A model generated the notes under the pieces. That model searched no databases, was not told the origin of the DNA, and worked only from the letters and a program-made list of their open reading frames with translations. A DNA stretch of 64,000 nucleotides, taken from NCBI RefSeq assembly GCF_018332655.1, contig NZ_BOQL01000065.1, forward strand, positions 1 to 64,000, in the 5' to 3' direction. Every line of letters starts with the position of its first letter. Position 1 is the stretch's first letter. Made by a program: the position numbers and the translations under genes. The DNA comes from Actinoplanes auranticolor. GTDB taxonomy: Bacteria > Actinomycetota > Actinomycetes > Mycobacteriales > Micromonosporaceae. Below are positions 26,188 through 33,630 of this stretch, in pieces.

Positions 26188-26759
26188 TCGTCCACCTCGA
26201 TCTGGGCGCCCAGCGCCTGCCGCATGTCCTGTCGTGCCCGGTGCAACCGGGACCTGGCCGTGCCCGCGGGTATGCCCAGCGCCTCGGCCGCCTCGTGCTG
26301 GGTGAGCCCAGCCCAGGCGACCAGCAGCAGGACGGCTCGTACCGGCTCCGGCAGCCGCCGCAGGGCCTCGGCGAGCCGGCCGCGCACGGCCGCCGCGTCG
26401 AGCCGTCCCGCGACTGCGTCGGCGTGGCTGTCGGCCTCGCCGGTGTCCTGCCCGCCGGCCCGGGCCAGCGCCCGATAGCGCCGCAACTCGGCCCGGACGT
26501 GCCGGGCGACCAGGTTCGAGGCGATCCCGAACAGCCAGGGCCGCGCGTCGCCGCGGGCCGGGTCGAAGGTGTGCCGGCGATCGAACGCGATCAGGAACGT
26601 CTCCGACGCCACGTCCTCGGCCAGATCGGGCCCGAGCCGCCGCGCCACGTACGCGTAGATGGCGCGATAGTGCCGGTCGAAGATCGCCGTGAAGTCCCGC
26701 TCGATGAGGTGAGCGTCGGCATCCAAGCCCGTGGTGCCCGGTTGTTCCACAGGGTGCAT
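26184..26759 (-). CDS. ECF-type RNA polymerase sigma factor
   Basis: 191 residues from ATG 26759 (GTG 26762 adjacent). Region 2 is FTAIFDRHYRAIYAYVARRL with DLAEDVASETFLIAF. Region 4 is RLPEPVRAVLLLVAWAGLTQ followed by HEAAEALGIPAGTARSRLHRAR, the HTH that reads the -35 element. It belongs to the sigma-factor group coupled to CU044_5270 proteins. The in-frame upstream extension to 26924 lacks conservation and starts inside a terminator hairpin, so it is rejected. Confidence 0.9.
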   Translation of the reverse strand: MHPVEQPGTTGLDADAHLIERDFTAIFDRHYRAIYAYVARRLGPDLAEDVASETFLIAFDRRHTFDPARGDARPWLFGIASNLVARHVRAELRRYRALARAGGQDTGEADSHADAVAGRLDAAAVRGRLAEALRRLPEPVRAVLLLVAWAGLTQHEAAEALGIPAGTARSRLHRARQDMRQALGAQIEVDE

Positions 26760-26905
26760 CACACCCTTACTTCGCCGGAGCCGGGAAGAGTGTTCAGTCG
26801 AGTTGTCGGCGACACCGACGACGATGGTCCCGGTGCCGCGAACACCGGTACCCAGCCGGAGATCCAGCTCTCGCCGCGTCAGCGCAGCACCGCCGCAGCG
26901 ATTCT

Positions 26906-26946
26906 CGGCCGGCTTGCGGAACACGATCGGTTCCGCAAGCCGGCCG
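26906..26946 (-). terminator. Perfect 17-bp hairpin ending the 26971-31628 operon
   Basis: The arms 26906-26922 and 26930-26946 are exact reverse complements (core GGCCGGCTTGCGGAAC) around a 7-nt loop. It lies 24 nt beyond the GDSL hydrolase stop, so it ends the six-gene minus-strand operon. Confidence 0.8.
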
Positions 26947-26970
26947 GATCACCACAGCTCCTTCCCCACC

Positions 26971-28545
26971 TCAGAACGGGAGTGCGCGGCGCAGCAGGTC
27001 GAACGCCTCGTCAGCCCAGCCGAGTACCGCCAAGCCGGCCGCGAGGTTCTGGGGCGGCCTGGTCAGCAGGGTGTCGCGGCGTAGCAGCCGGCCGAAGTCG
27101 ACGCTCACCGGGTCCGGTCTCGGCGTAACCCCGTCGGTGCGACAGAACTGCACACCGGCGCGCCGCATCACCCGGATGATCTCGTCGGCCAGCAAGCCGT
27201 AGCCGATCGTGGTCGGGTGCACGCCGTCCAGCGAGAACAGGCCTCCGTCGGCGCGCCCACCGCGCCGATCCGAGATCATGAAGCGCGAGGTGACGGGCGG
27301 CGACACCGCGGACAGTGCTGCCGGCAGCGGGTATCGCTGCCACCACGGCGGCCTGGCGGTTGGATCGTCGATGTAGCGGCGGTCCGCCAGCCGGTCGAGC
27401 ATTCCGGCCGCCTCCATCACGAACCAGTCGAGGCCGTCGGAGCGGGCCTGCCGTACGACCCCGGTGATGGCGTCGTTGAAATGATCGATGGCACTGTCCA
27501 CGGCCCGGGCCTCGTCCGCCGTGATGTTCGGGTCCCGGCGCGGATCGAAGGCCCGATCCGAGATCCATGGCCGGGTGTAGAAGGGGAAGTAACGGGATCC
27601 GGCCTCGATCTTCGAGCCCACGCCGCGACTGATCGGAGGGATCGTCACGTGCGGCACAGTGCACCAGATGACGTGGCGGGCCTTGATCTTTCGCACCGCG
27701 GCGACCACTTCAGCAAGTTCAGCGGCGAAGTGGCTGGGCCGCCATACCGTGTAATCGCCCTTCCGGTCGGGATCGTCGTATCCGTCCCCGCTCCAGACCA
27801 CTTTGAGCCGGGTTACGGCGCCCAGCGCGTTGTTGGCACCCAGGGACACCACCAGGGTTTCGATGCCGCAGTCCGCGCCGGCGCCGGCGCCCTCCTCGCC
27901 CAGTTCCTCGGCCAGTTCGAACAGAGTTGCGGAGCCCCGGGCGTCGGTGTCCGGGTAGACGCGCAAGGCGGCCCGCTCGCTGTTGTTCTCGACCACCTGC
28001 GTCACGAGGTCGTCTTTGGGCTTCGCCAGCCGGTCGCGGCAAGCTTTCGCGTTCTGGGACAGGGCGTCGCGCAGATCCCAGCCGTACATGGCGAGGTTGT
28101 GATTCACGCCGTTGACATGAGGGATGACCGAGCCGGGGCCACGTTCCCAGTAGTCCTCGAGGGTGTCCATCCACTGGCGGGCTGAGAACAGAGCCGCCGG
28201 GACTTCCCACCAACTGAGCTGTTCGCCGTACCGCTGTTCAAGAGTGCGCAGGAGCAGTTCGATGTTGATCGGGAGACCGCCGGGACCGCCGTACGTCGGG
28301 CGGCGGAACGTGTCGAGGCAACCGAGCTCGTAAGCGATGATCGCCGGCACCGAGAGGTCGGTCTGGTACACGGCACCGCTCTGGAACCCATGGAACAGGG
28401 AGTCGCCGATTGTCACCAAACGGTGCGGCGGGACACCTTGCCAGTTCGTCTGCACGTCGACACCCAGCGCGGGGTCGGCGACCGGGGTACGGGGGGTCCG
28501 GGTGACGCCGACGTCGTCGGGAATCCCTTCGGGCATTGTCTGCAC
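26971..28545 (-). CDS. SGNH/GDSL-family hydrolase, last gene of the prenyltransferase operon
   Basis: 524 residues, no signal peptide. Block I is LVTIGDSLFHGFQSG with the nucleophile Ser. Block III is LVVSLGANNALGAV, where the usual G-x-N-D is A-N-N. Block V is LDGVHPTTIGYGLLAD with the catalytic Asp and His. Long insertions between blocks make it about twice the length of a minimal SGNH esterase. It would cleave an ester or acyl bond on an unknown substrate. It follows the 154-residue protein gene by 18 nt containing GGAAGGGAGG, and is the sixth gene of the operon. Confidence 0.8.
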   Translation of the reverse strand: MQTMPEGIPDDVGVTRTPRTPVADPALGVDVQTNWQGVPPHRLVTIGDSLFHGFQSGAVYQTDLSVPAIIAYELGCLDTFRRPTYGGPGGLPINIELLLRTLEQRYGEQLSWWEVPAALFSARQWMDTLEDYWERGPGSVIPHVNGVNHNLAMYGWDLRDALSQNAKACRDRLAKPKDDLVTQVVENNSERAALRVYPDTDARGSATLFELAEELGEEGAGAGADCGIETLVVSLGANNALGAVTRLKVVWSGDGYDDPDRKGDYTVWRPSHFAAELAEVVAAVRKIKARHVIWCTVPHVTIPPISRGVGSKIEAGSRYFPFYTRPWISDRAFDPRRDPNITADEARAVDSAIDHFNDAITGVVRQARSDGLDWFVMEAAGMLDRLADRRYIDDPTARPPWWQRYPLPAALSAVSPPVTSRFMISDRRGGRADGGLFSLDGVHPTTIGYGLLADEIIRVMRRAGVQFCRTDGVTPRPDPVSVDFGRLLRRDTLLTRPPQNLAAGLAVLGWADEAFDLLRRALPF

Positions 28546-28563
28546 CTCCCTTCCGAGGTGGTG

Positions 28564-29025
28564 TCAGGCGGCCGACACCTCGTCACACCGCAGGATCTCT
28601 CCGTTGACGACCGCGTTCGCGGTCGCCTGCACCGACCGGACGTCCAACTTCGGCCCTATGCCGGGCTTGGCGGTGCCCGGGTCGGGCAACCCGGAGCCGG
28701 CGCCGGCGTCCACCGAGATGCCGATCCCCGCACTCCACAGGCGGGCATCCGCCTCCGCGGCGTTGACCCGCCGGTCGGACCGGCGCGCCGCGCCGGGCAC
28801 CGTGCTGGGCAGGACGCCCTGGAAGGTGGCGGAAACCTCGATGGACTCCACCGGCTTGTCGACCCAGTCCTGCTTTTTGAAGAAGATCCAGACGGTGGTC
28901 TCCTCCCAGTGCTGAGCGTGTACCGTCGCGCCGATGGCGTTGTAGAACAACAGGTTGGTACGCCAGGCGGTCAGGACGAGCCGCCAGGTCCGATCCCGCG
29001 TGTAAGCCCGGCTCTCGGTGGCCAT
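28564..29025 (-). CDS. Unknown 153-residue protein of the prenyltransferase operon
   Basis: Start ATG 29025 is set by GGAGG 7 nt upstream and forms a TGATG overlap with the previous stop. Begins ATESRAYTRDRTWRLVLTAW and then has hydrophobic, Trp-rich strands (HAQHWEETTVWIFFKKQDW). A Gly/Pro-rich middle and a second beta-type segment (PKLDVRSVQATANAVVNGEI) follow. No signal peptide, no membrane helix and no motif I recognise. The alternating pattern suggests an all-beta fold. Tight coupling implies it functions with its neighbours. Confidence 0.7.
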   Translation of the reverse strand: MATESRAYTRDRTWRLVLTAWRTNLLFYNAIGATVHAQHWEETTVWIFFKKQDWVDKPVESIEVSATFQGVLPSTVPGAARRSDRRVNAAEADARLWSAGIGISVDAGAGSGLPDPGTAKPGIGPKLDVRSVQATANAVVNGEILRCDEVSAA

Positions 29026-29324
29026 CACCGCACCTCCACGGGCTTCGGGAAGGGTGGCAACAGACGGATCCCTCGCCGGCGGGAAGCCGCGAACAAGGCG
29101 AGGGCACCGCGGACGCCGAGTCGTGACAACAACACCGCCAGAGCGTGGGCGCCGGTGCTGATCCGGGTCCGGCCGCCACGAGTCGACCGGATGACGTACG
29201 GGCGTTCCAGGCGGCCCGGGCCCCTGTGCGGTTCCACGTGGACGCGCGTCCGGGCGGCGCCGGCGATGACATGGGCGAGTTCGTCGCAGTGTGGGCAGTC
29301 GCTGTCGTACACCAACGTGACCAT
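29025..29324 (-). CDS. Small CPHC thiol-redox protein (thioredoxin/DUF393-like)
   Basis: 99 residues from ATG 29324, with AAAGGAG 7 nt upstream and a TGATG overlap with the prenyltransferase stop. It opens MVTLVYDSDCPHCDELAHVI, a beta strand leading to a CPHC active site and helix, as in glutaredoxin/thioredoxin-fold proteins. CPHC is the DsbA-type dithiol. After about residue 35 the chain is Arg-rich and gives no clear second half of a thioredoxin fold. No signal peptide is present, so it would act in the cytoplasm. A role in thiol or disulfide handling of an operon substrate is inferred. Confidence 0.65.
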   Translation of the reverse strand: MVTLVYDSDCPHCDELAHVIAGAARTRVHVEPHRGPGRLERPYVIRSTRGGRTRISTGAHALAVLLSRLGVRGALALFAASRRRGIRLLPPFPKPVEVR

Positions 29325-30340
29325 CAAGAGACTCCTTTGGTCGCGGTCAAGTAGTAGGTGAGCGTGGGAATGCCGGTCAGCCGGATGCCGAGCATGGTCG
29401 GCACGGCTCCGGCGGCTACCAGCCGAACGGCGGCGTTCACCGGCGCGCTGGGCAGGCCGAGTACTCGGGTCAGGTCACCGACCGCTGCGGCGCCGTCGGT
29501 GGCGGGATCGAGGAGCTTGGTGGGGAGGTAGAGCGCGGTGGTCACCAGCGCGGCCAAGTCCGCTGTACCGGTCCGGCCCACCACCGCCTGCCGCTCCGGC
29601 ACGGGTGCCGCACCACGCAGAACGGCCGCCACATCTGGGTGCCGAGCCGCCTCGGGCAGCAATGCGAGCGCTGCAGTCGCGGTACACGGTCGTTCGACCC
29701 GGCGATAGACCTTGACCGTGTCGGGGCCGTCCCCGCTCACTGCGAGACCGACGATGCCCGTACGCGCCGGAAGATCACGGTCGCCGTCGAGCAGCCGGCG
29801 CAGCATCGGCACGGTGTGCTCGGGCATCAGATCCGCGGCGGGCACGGCACCCAGCTGAGGCGGCAGATAGACCTTGGCGACGGCCGGCGACGAGCCGCCG
29901 GCGCGGTAACCGATGCTGCACCAGAGCCCGAATCGGTGGACCGTGGTGAGGGCCGGCGCAGAGGCCCGCAGACGGCAGGCCAGCCGATGCCCGGCGGACC
30001 AGCGAAGCGCGGTCGAAACCCGCGTCAACTGGTCCGCCTGGCGAACCAGTCGTTGCGGTCCCGGCGGTTCGGTCGCGTAGGCGTCCGTGGTGAGCCGCAC
30101 CGCTGTACGGCCGTCCGCCCGGACGGACACCGACATCTCCACGGGTACGCCTGACGGCGTCAGGGTCGAGCCACGCCGTCCGGTGGAGGCGGGGAACGAA
30201 CCGACGGTCAGGGCGTCCCACGAACGAGACGTCGCTGTGGCCGGCACACCCGCGGCTTCCGCGGCCAGCGCGTCCCACAGCGCGCGAACCGGCGCAGCCG
30301 CGGTGGCGGACGCCGCTGTGGGGCAGCCTGAGCCCACCAT
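29324..30340 (-). CDS. ABBA/DMATS-type aromatic prenyltransferase-like enzyme
   Basis: 338 residues from ATG 30340, 4 nt after the preceding stop; longer in-frame starts run through the collagen-like gene and are rejected. Features matching bacterial DMATS-type ABBA prenyltransferases: STLTPSGVPVEMSVSV near residue 60 (compare the S-L-x-D-G-P-E-S strand); HRFGLWCSIGYRAGG then VAKVYLPPQ (FGLWxS...KVYxxP); DTVKVYRRVERP (second K-V-Y strand, one of the diphosphate-shielding Lys/Tyr positions); and a final strand LTGIPTLTYYLTA. These enzymes attach prenyl groups to Trp, Tyr or other aromatic rings. The acceptor is unknown. The family call is by motif spacing only. Confidence 0.6.
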   Translation of the reverse strand: MVGSGCPTAASATAAAPVRALWDALAAEAAGVPATATSRSWDALTVGSFPASTGRRGSTLTPSGVPVEMSVSVRADGRTAVRLTTDAYATEPPGPQRLVRQADQLTRVSTALRWSAGHRLACRLRASAPALTTVHRFGLWCSIGYRAGGSSPAVAKVYLPPQLGAVPAADLMPEHTVPMLRRLLDGDRDLPARTGIVGLAVSGDGPDTVKVYRRVERPCTATAALALLPEAARHPDVAAVLRGAAPVPERQAVVGRTGTADLAALVTTALYLPTKLLDPATDGAAAVGDLTRVLGLPSAPVNAAVRLVAAGAVPTMLGIRLTGIPTLTYYLTATKGVS

Positions 30341-30344
30341 GACG

Positions 30345-31046
30345 TCATGCCTGCTTGATGAACTGCCCGGAGCCGGCAACGCCGGTGTTGCCCGAGGCGG
30401 CCGACGCGCCCGGTTCGCCGGTGTTCGCGGGTCCCGGGGGATCGCCCGGCTCGTAGTCGGAGTGGCTGTAGCTCGTCGCGCGGCCCTTGCCGGTTTGACC
30501 GGTGTTGCCGGCCGGTCCACCGGCACCGCCGAGCCCGCCGGGCCCACCGCGGCCGCCACTGACGTCCCACACGGGCGGGATTCCTGAGAGGTCGTCGCGG
30601 TAGTAGATCACGATGCTGCCGCCCGGCCCGCCGTCACCGCCACGACCGCCGTCACCGCCACGGCCGCCGTCACCGCCACGGCCGCCGTACGCGTTGCTCT
30701 CACAGTCGGCACCCCATCCGCCGTCGCCCCCGGGACCGCCGCTGCCTCCGGTGCCGCCATTGCCGCCTGTGCCGCCGATGCCGCCGAGACAGCTGATCTG
30801 GATACCGCCCAGGTAGTCGTCCACCTTGATGACGACTGCTCCGCCGGCGCCACCCGGTGTACCGGCGGAACCGGAACTACCGGCGGCACCCCGCCCGCCG
30901 TCGGAGCCACGAGTCGGCTCGTTGTCGTCCCAGAAGCCGCAGTCGGCATCCTGGCCGGGAACGCCGTTGGCGCCGGCCGTACCGACGAAACCGTTCTGTC
31001 CCGCAGCGCCAGTGGCACCGGCCGCCACGATGTTGAATCCAGGCAT
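30345..31046 (-). CDS. Collagen-like Gly-rich repeat protein
   Basis: 233 residues, more than a third Gly, with long GGxGGx and GxY runs (for example GGRGGDGGRGGDGGRGGDGG). Two related modules interrupt the Gly tracts: GGAVVIKVDDYLGGIQISC (about 69-87) and GGSIVIYYRDDLSGI (about 142-156), each a beta strand pair. Cys occurs at CGFWDDNEP, QISCLGG and ADCESN. No signal peptide or membrane segment. Similar proteins are thought to form beta-solenoid or polyglycine-II-like rods. It sits 9 nt after the preceding gene and 4 nt before the prenyltransferase gene. Confidence 0.75.
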   Translation of the reverse strand: MPGFNIVAAGATGAAGQNGFVGTAGANGVPGQDADCGFWDDNEPTRGSDGGRGAAGSSGSAGTPGGAGGAVVIKVDDYLGGIQISCLGGIGGTGGNGGTGGSGGPGGDGGWGADCESNAYGGRGGDGGRGGDGGRGGDGGPGGSIVIYYRDDLSGIPPVWDVSGGRGGPGGLGGAGGPAGNTGQTGKGRATSYSHSDYEPGDPPGPANTGEPGASAASGNTGVAGSGQFIKQA

Positions 31047-31055
31047 GCTGATCTC

Positions 31056-31628
31056 CTATTCGCCCTTGATGGATGTCGCGGTGATCTGCAAGCTCTTGCC
31101 CGACGCGACGATCCGGGCATTGCTTCGGATGAGCAGGTTGCGACAGGCCAGTGCCGCGTTGAAGTCGGTGAGCAGCAGCGTGCCGCCGGGGTTCACGGTC
31201 ACGTCCTGAAAGAGCCACTTGACGATCTGCGGCTTGCCCGGGAGCACGGTGTCGCGATCCAGGCCGTGGGTTGCGATCACAGCCGGGTCGAATTGACGCG
31301 CGATCCGCCAGAAGGTGCTGATCTTGGTGCGCTCAGCGGTTGGCAGGGCGGCGAGCATGCGCGGGTAGCGGCCGAGGTCCGGCCGCAACGACCCGGGCAC
31401 AAAGCGGCGGGACCGGTGTACGGCCACGTCCGCGAGCGCGTCCCGGGTGACGGTGGTCGCGGCCTCGGCGAGCTGCCGAAGTTCGCCGTCGGTGTCGACG
31501 ACGCCCTGATCGACGAGGTCGCCGAGCCTGGTGAGCGTCATCGTCCGGCGGGCGTCCGAGAACGGTTGCCCGGCTCGGTCGTCCAGCCGCACGGTGGAGT
31601 TGTCCGCAACGAGGATGTCGTCGGGCAT
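31056..31628 (-). CDS. First gene of the operon: helical protein with beta-solenoid-like C-terminus
   Basis: 190 residues from ATG 31628, supported by GAAAGG upstream; the in-frame extension to 31676 is not conserved-looking. An N-terminal beta segment (DDILVADNSTVRLDD) and a helical middle are followed by VKWLFQDVTVNPGGTLLLTD, then ACRNLLIRSNARIVASGKSL and a last strand ITATSIKGE. The final 50 residues look like two or three rungs of a right-handed beta-helix. The Gly-rich protein encoded next could continue such a structure. No function is recognised. Confidence 0.65.
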   Translation of the reverse strand: MPDDILVADNSTVRLDDRAGQPFSDARRTMTLTRLGDLVDQGVVDTDGELRQLAEAATTVTRDALADVAVHRSRRFVPGSLRPDLGRYPRMLAALPTAERTKISTFWRIARQFDPAVIATHGLDRDTVLPGKPQIVKWLFQDVTVNPGGTLLLTDFNAALACRNLLIRSNARIVASGKSLQITATSIKGE

Positions 31629-31873
31629 GACATCACGCCTTTCCGGTCGGTGGCAATGGCCGGTGGAGTCGGCCACCTGTTTCCAGGCTGGCCGGTCGCG
31701 CGACGGCAGTAATCCGGCTGCGACATGAATTGCGGTGTCATCCGCGGGACGTATCCGGCGTAGGCGGGTACCGCCCCGGTCGTATGTGTCGGGTACATGA
31801 ATGACGGATGTCGCCGGGCCGAGATACCGAGAAGAATCGGTGATGATCCATTTGTTGCCCGAAGGGAGTCACC
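31629..31873. other. 245-bp divergent regulatory region
   Basis: This region separates the minus-strand six-gene operon from the plus-strand peptide/two-component unit and must hold both promoters. Two partly symmetrical stretches, ATGTGTCGGGTACAT (31783-31797) and acgtcgtgtgtaggt at the plus-strand start, are possible sites for the adjacent LuxR-type response regulator. No clear -35/-10 pair is visible. Confidence 0.3.
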
Positions 31874-32452
31874 GTGGTCACGTCGTGTGTAGGTATCGTT
31901 TCGGTTCAGCGCGTGACGGCCGGCGACGCCGTTGATCGCCACATTGTTTTCGGAGAGCTCGTTGATGCCGACGCGGTCGTGGTGCCCGGCCCTCTCGACT
32001 GGTTGCGGGACCCGGCGATCGACTTCGAGGTGTTGATCGCATCGAGCCGCCGGGGCGGCCCCGGCCACGTCGAGCGGGTACGGGTCCGGCAGGCGGAGGT
32101 GATCGGTGTCGACTCCGGCCCGGAGGGCGCCTGCGCGGTATTACGTCTGGAGCGGGCGGCGGCACACCGCCCCTACGCCGGTGGCCGCTTCGACGGGGAC
32201 CGGCTGCGGACCGAGCTCGAGGGCTATCCGGACGTATGGCGTGGGCTCTGCGCCATCGGCGCGGTGCGCACCGAGCTCACCGACCTGGACAAGGATCGAG
32301 TGCTCCGCCCGGTGGCGGATTGGGAGGCGGCCCGGCGTGCCGCCCTGGTACGGGAACGACTGGTCAGTCCGGCCGAAGTCGCGCAGCTGAAGTGCTGCAT
32401 CTTCGTGATCTGCTGGTGGTGCCAGGAATGCCGGGGGGACTGGTGGGACTGA
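31874..32452 (+). CDS. Degenerate trypsin-like domain with Cys/Trp-rich C-terminal tail
   Basis: 192 residues from GTG 31874 with GAAGGGAG at 31861-31868. The first ~95 residues follow the order of a trypsin N-terminal barrel (FGELVDADAVVVPGPLDWL, FEVLIASS, ACAVLRLERA), but the His expected in the AAHC position and the Asp expected before ALLRL are absent, so no protease activity is expected. After a charged helical linker the protein ends CCIFVICWWCQECRGDWWD, with five Cys (including CxxCxxC) and four Trp in 19 residues. The tail could be a modified core peptide, a metal site or a membrane anchor. Its codons overlap the kinase start. Confidence 0.6.
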   Translation: MVTSCVGIVSVQRVTAGDAVDRHIVFGELVDADAVVVPGPLDWLRDPAIDFEVLIASSRRGGPGHVERVRVRQAEVIGVDSGPEGACAVLRLERAAAHRPYAGGRFDGDRLRTELEGYPDVWRGLCAIGAVRTELTDLDKDRVLRPVADWEAARRAALVRERLVSPAEVAQLKCCIFVICWWCQECRGDWWD

Positions 32453-33630
32453 TCCGGCGGCGGCTGCCCGGGGCCACCCGCCAGATTCTGATCGATGGCG
32501 CACTGGCGGTGCCACTCTGCGCCCTCGACCTCGCGATCTCATGGAGCGCCAACCGCCGGGGCGACCTCGCATTCTGGGTTGTCCCCGGCTACGCCATTGC
32601 GGGATATCTGATCCTTGCGATACGACGACGCTATCCGATTGCGGTGTTCGCTGTCGTCGTGATCCATTCAGCATCGGCCGGGGTCTTCTTTGCCGGCTTC
32701 CATCCCACCATCGGCGTGTGGTGGGCTCTCTACACCGTTGCGTACTGCAAGGAATTGCGCGTCGCTCTGCTCTGCCTGCCGGCGGTCGCCGTCCCGATGG
32801 GTCTCAACATCATTGATGCGGTGGACCGTCAGCCACCGGATCGGCGGATCGACGCTCTGATCGGCGTGACGGTCGGCCTGACGCTGTTCAATGCGATCGC
32901 CTTCGGTGTCGGCCGCTGGGTGCGCTGGGCTGGACGCCAGCGGCGCCTGGCCGCAGAGCACGCCGCGGCCGATGCGGTCGCGGAGGAGCGGGCCCGCATC
33001 GCCCGCGACCTGCACGACATCGTTGCTCACGCGATCACGATGATGCTGCTGCAGGCCGGTGGCGCCGCACGCTGGGTGCGTCCCGACCCCGCCCGCGCGG
33101 AGCAGGCGCTGGGCCATGTCGACGCGCTGGGTCAACAGGCGATCGTCGATCTACGACGGATGCTGGATCTCATGCGGGTCGGCCGGGCCGGAGAGCCGCC
33201 CGAGCCGTCGGCCCTGCCGGGCCTCAACCGGCTTGCGGAGCTGGTGAACCATATGCGATCCGACGATCTGCCGGTCGAGCTCGCGTGTACGGGTCAGGTC
33301 CGCGCTCTGCCGCCAGGAACCGAGGTGTGCGCCTATCGGATCCTGCAAGAGGCGCTGACCAACGCCACCCGGTACGCCGAGCGGGGAACCGTCGTCCGGG
33401 TGGCCGTGGACTGGCAGCCGTCCCGCATCGTCCTGAGCGTCCACAATCGTCAGATACCGCAGGGCAGAGCCCACCGGAGACTGGGCACCGGCCACGGAAT
33501 CCTGAACATGCAGGAGCGCGCGCACTCCGTCGGCGGTCGGGTGACGGCCAATCCCGCACCCGGCGGTGTCTTCGTCGTCCGGGCCGTCCTGCCGGTCGCC
33601 GCCGAGACGGCCGTGGATGTCCGGTCATGA
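32428..33630 (+). CDS. NarL-type sensor histidine kinase
   Basis: 400 residues from ATG 32428; GTG 32443 with GGGGGG just upstream is an alternative. About five membrane helices (LIDGALAVPLCALDLAI, FWVVPGYAIAGYLILAI and others) with no large external domain. HisKA_3 motif ARIARDLHDIVAHAITMML carries the phospho-His. HATPase_c has EALTNATRYAERG (N box) and GTGHGILNMQERAHSVGG (G box). The start lies inside the last codons of the tailed protein gene, so the two are translationally coupled. It probably senses a membrane or cell-wall signal. Confidence 0.9.
   Translation: MPGGLVGLIRRRLPGATRQILIDGALAVPLCALDLAISWSANRRGDLAFWVVPGYAIAGYLILAIRRRYPIAVFAVVVIHSASAGVFFAGFHPTIGVWWALYTVAYCKELRVALLCLPAVAVPMGLNIIDAVDRQPPDRRIDALIGVTVGLTLFNAIAFGVGRWVRWAGRQRRLAAEHAAADAVAEERARIARDLHDIVAHAITMMLLQAGGAARWVRPDPARAEQALGHVDALGQQAIVDLRRMLDLMRVGRAGEPPEPSALPGLNRLAELVNHMRSDDLPVELACTGQVRALPPGTEVCAYRILQEALTNATRYAERGTVVRVAVDWQPSRIVLSVHNRQIPQGRAHRRLGTGHGILNMQERAHSVGGRVTANPAPGGVFVVRAVLPVAAETAVDVRS

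Noticed and set aside
26760-26924. N-terminal extension of the sigma factor
   Set aside because: It lacks sigma-factor similarity and begins inside a perfect terminator hairpin of the neighbouring operon.
30613-30700. Short regularly spaced repeats resembling a CRISPR-type array
   Set aside because: They are Gly-X-Y codon repeats (ccgtcaccgccacggccg) within the collagen-like gene; there are no unique spacers and no cas genes.
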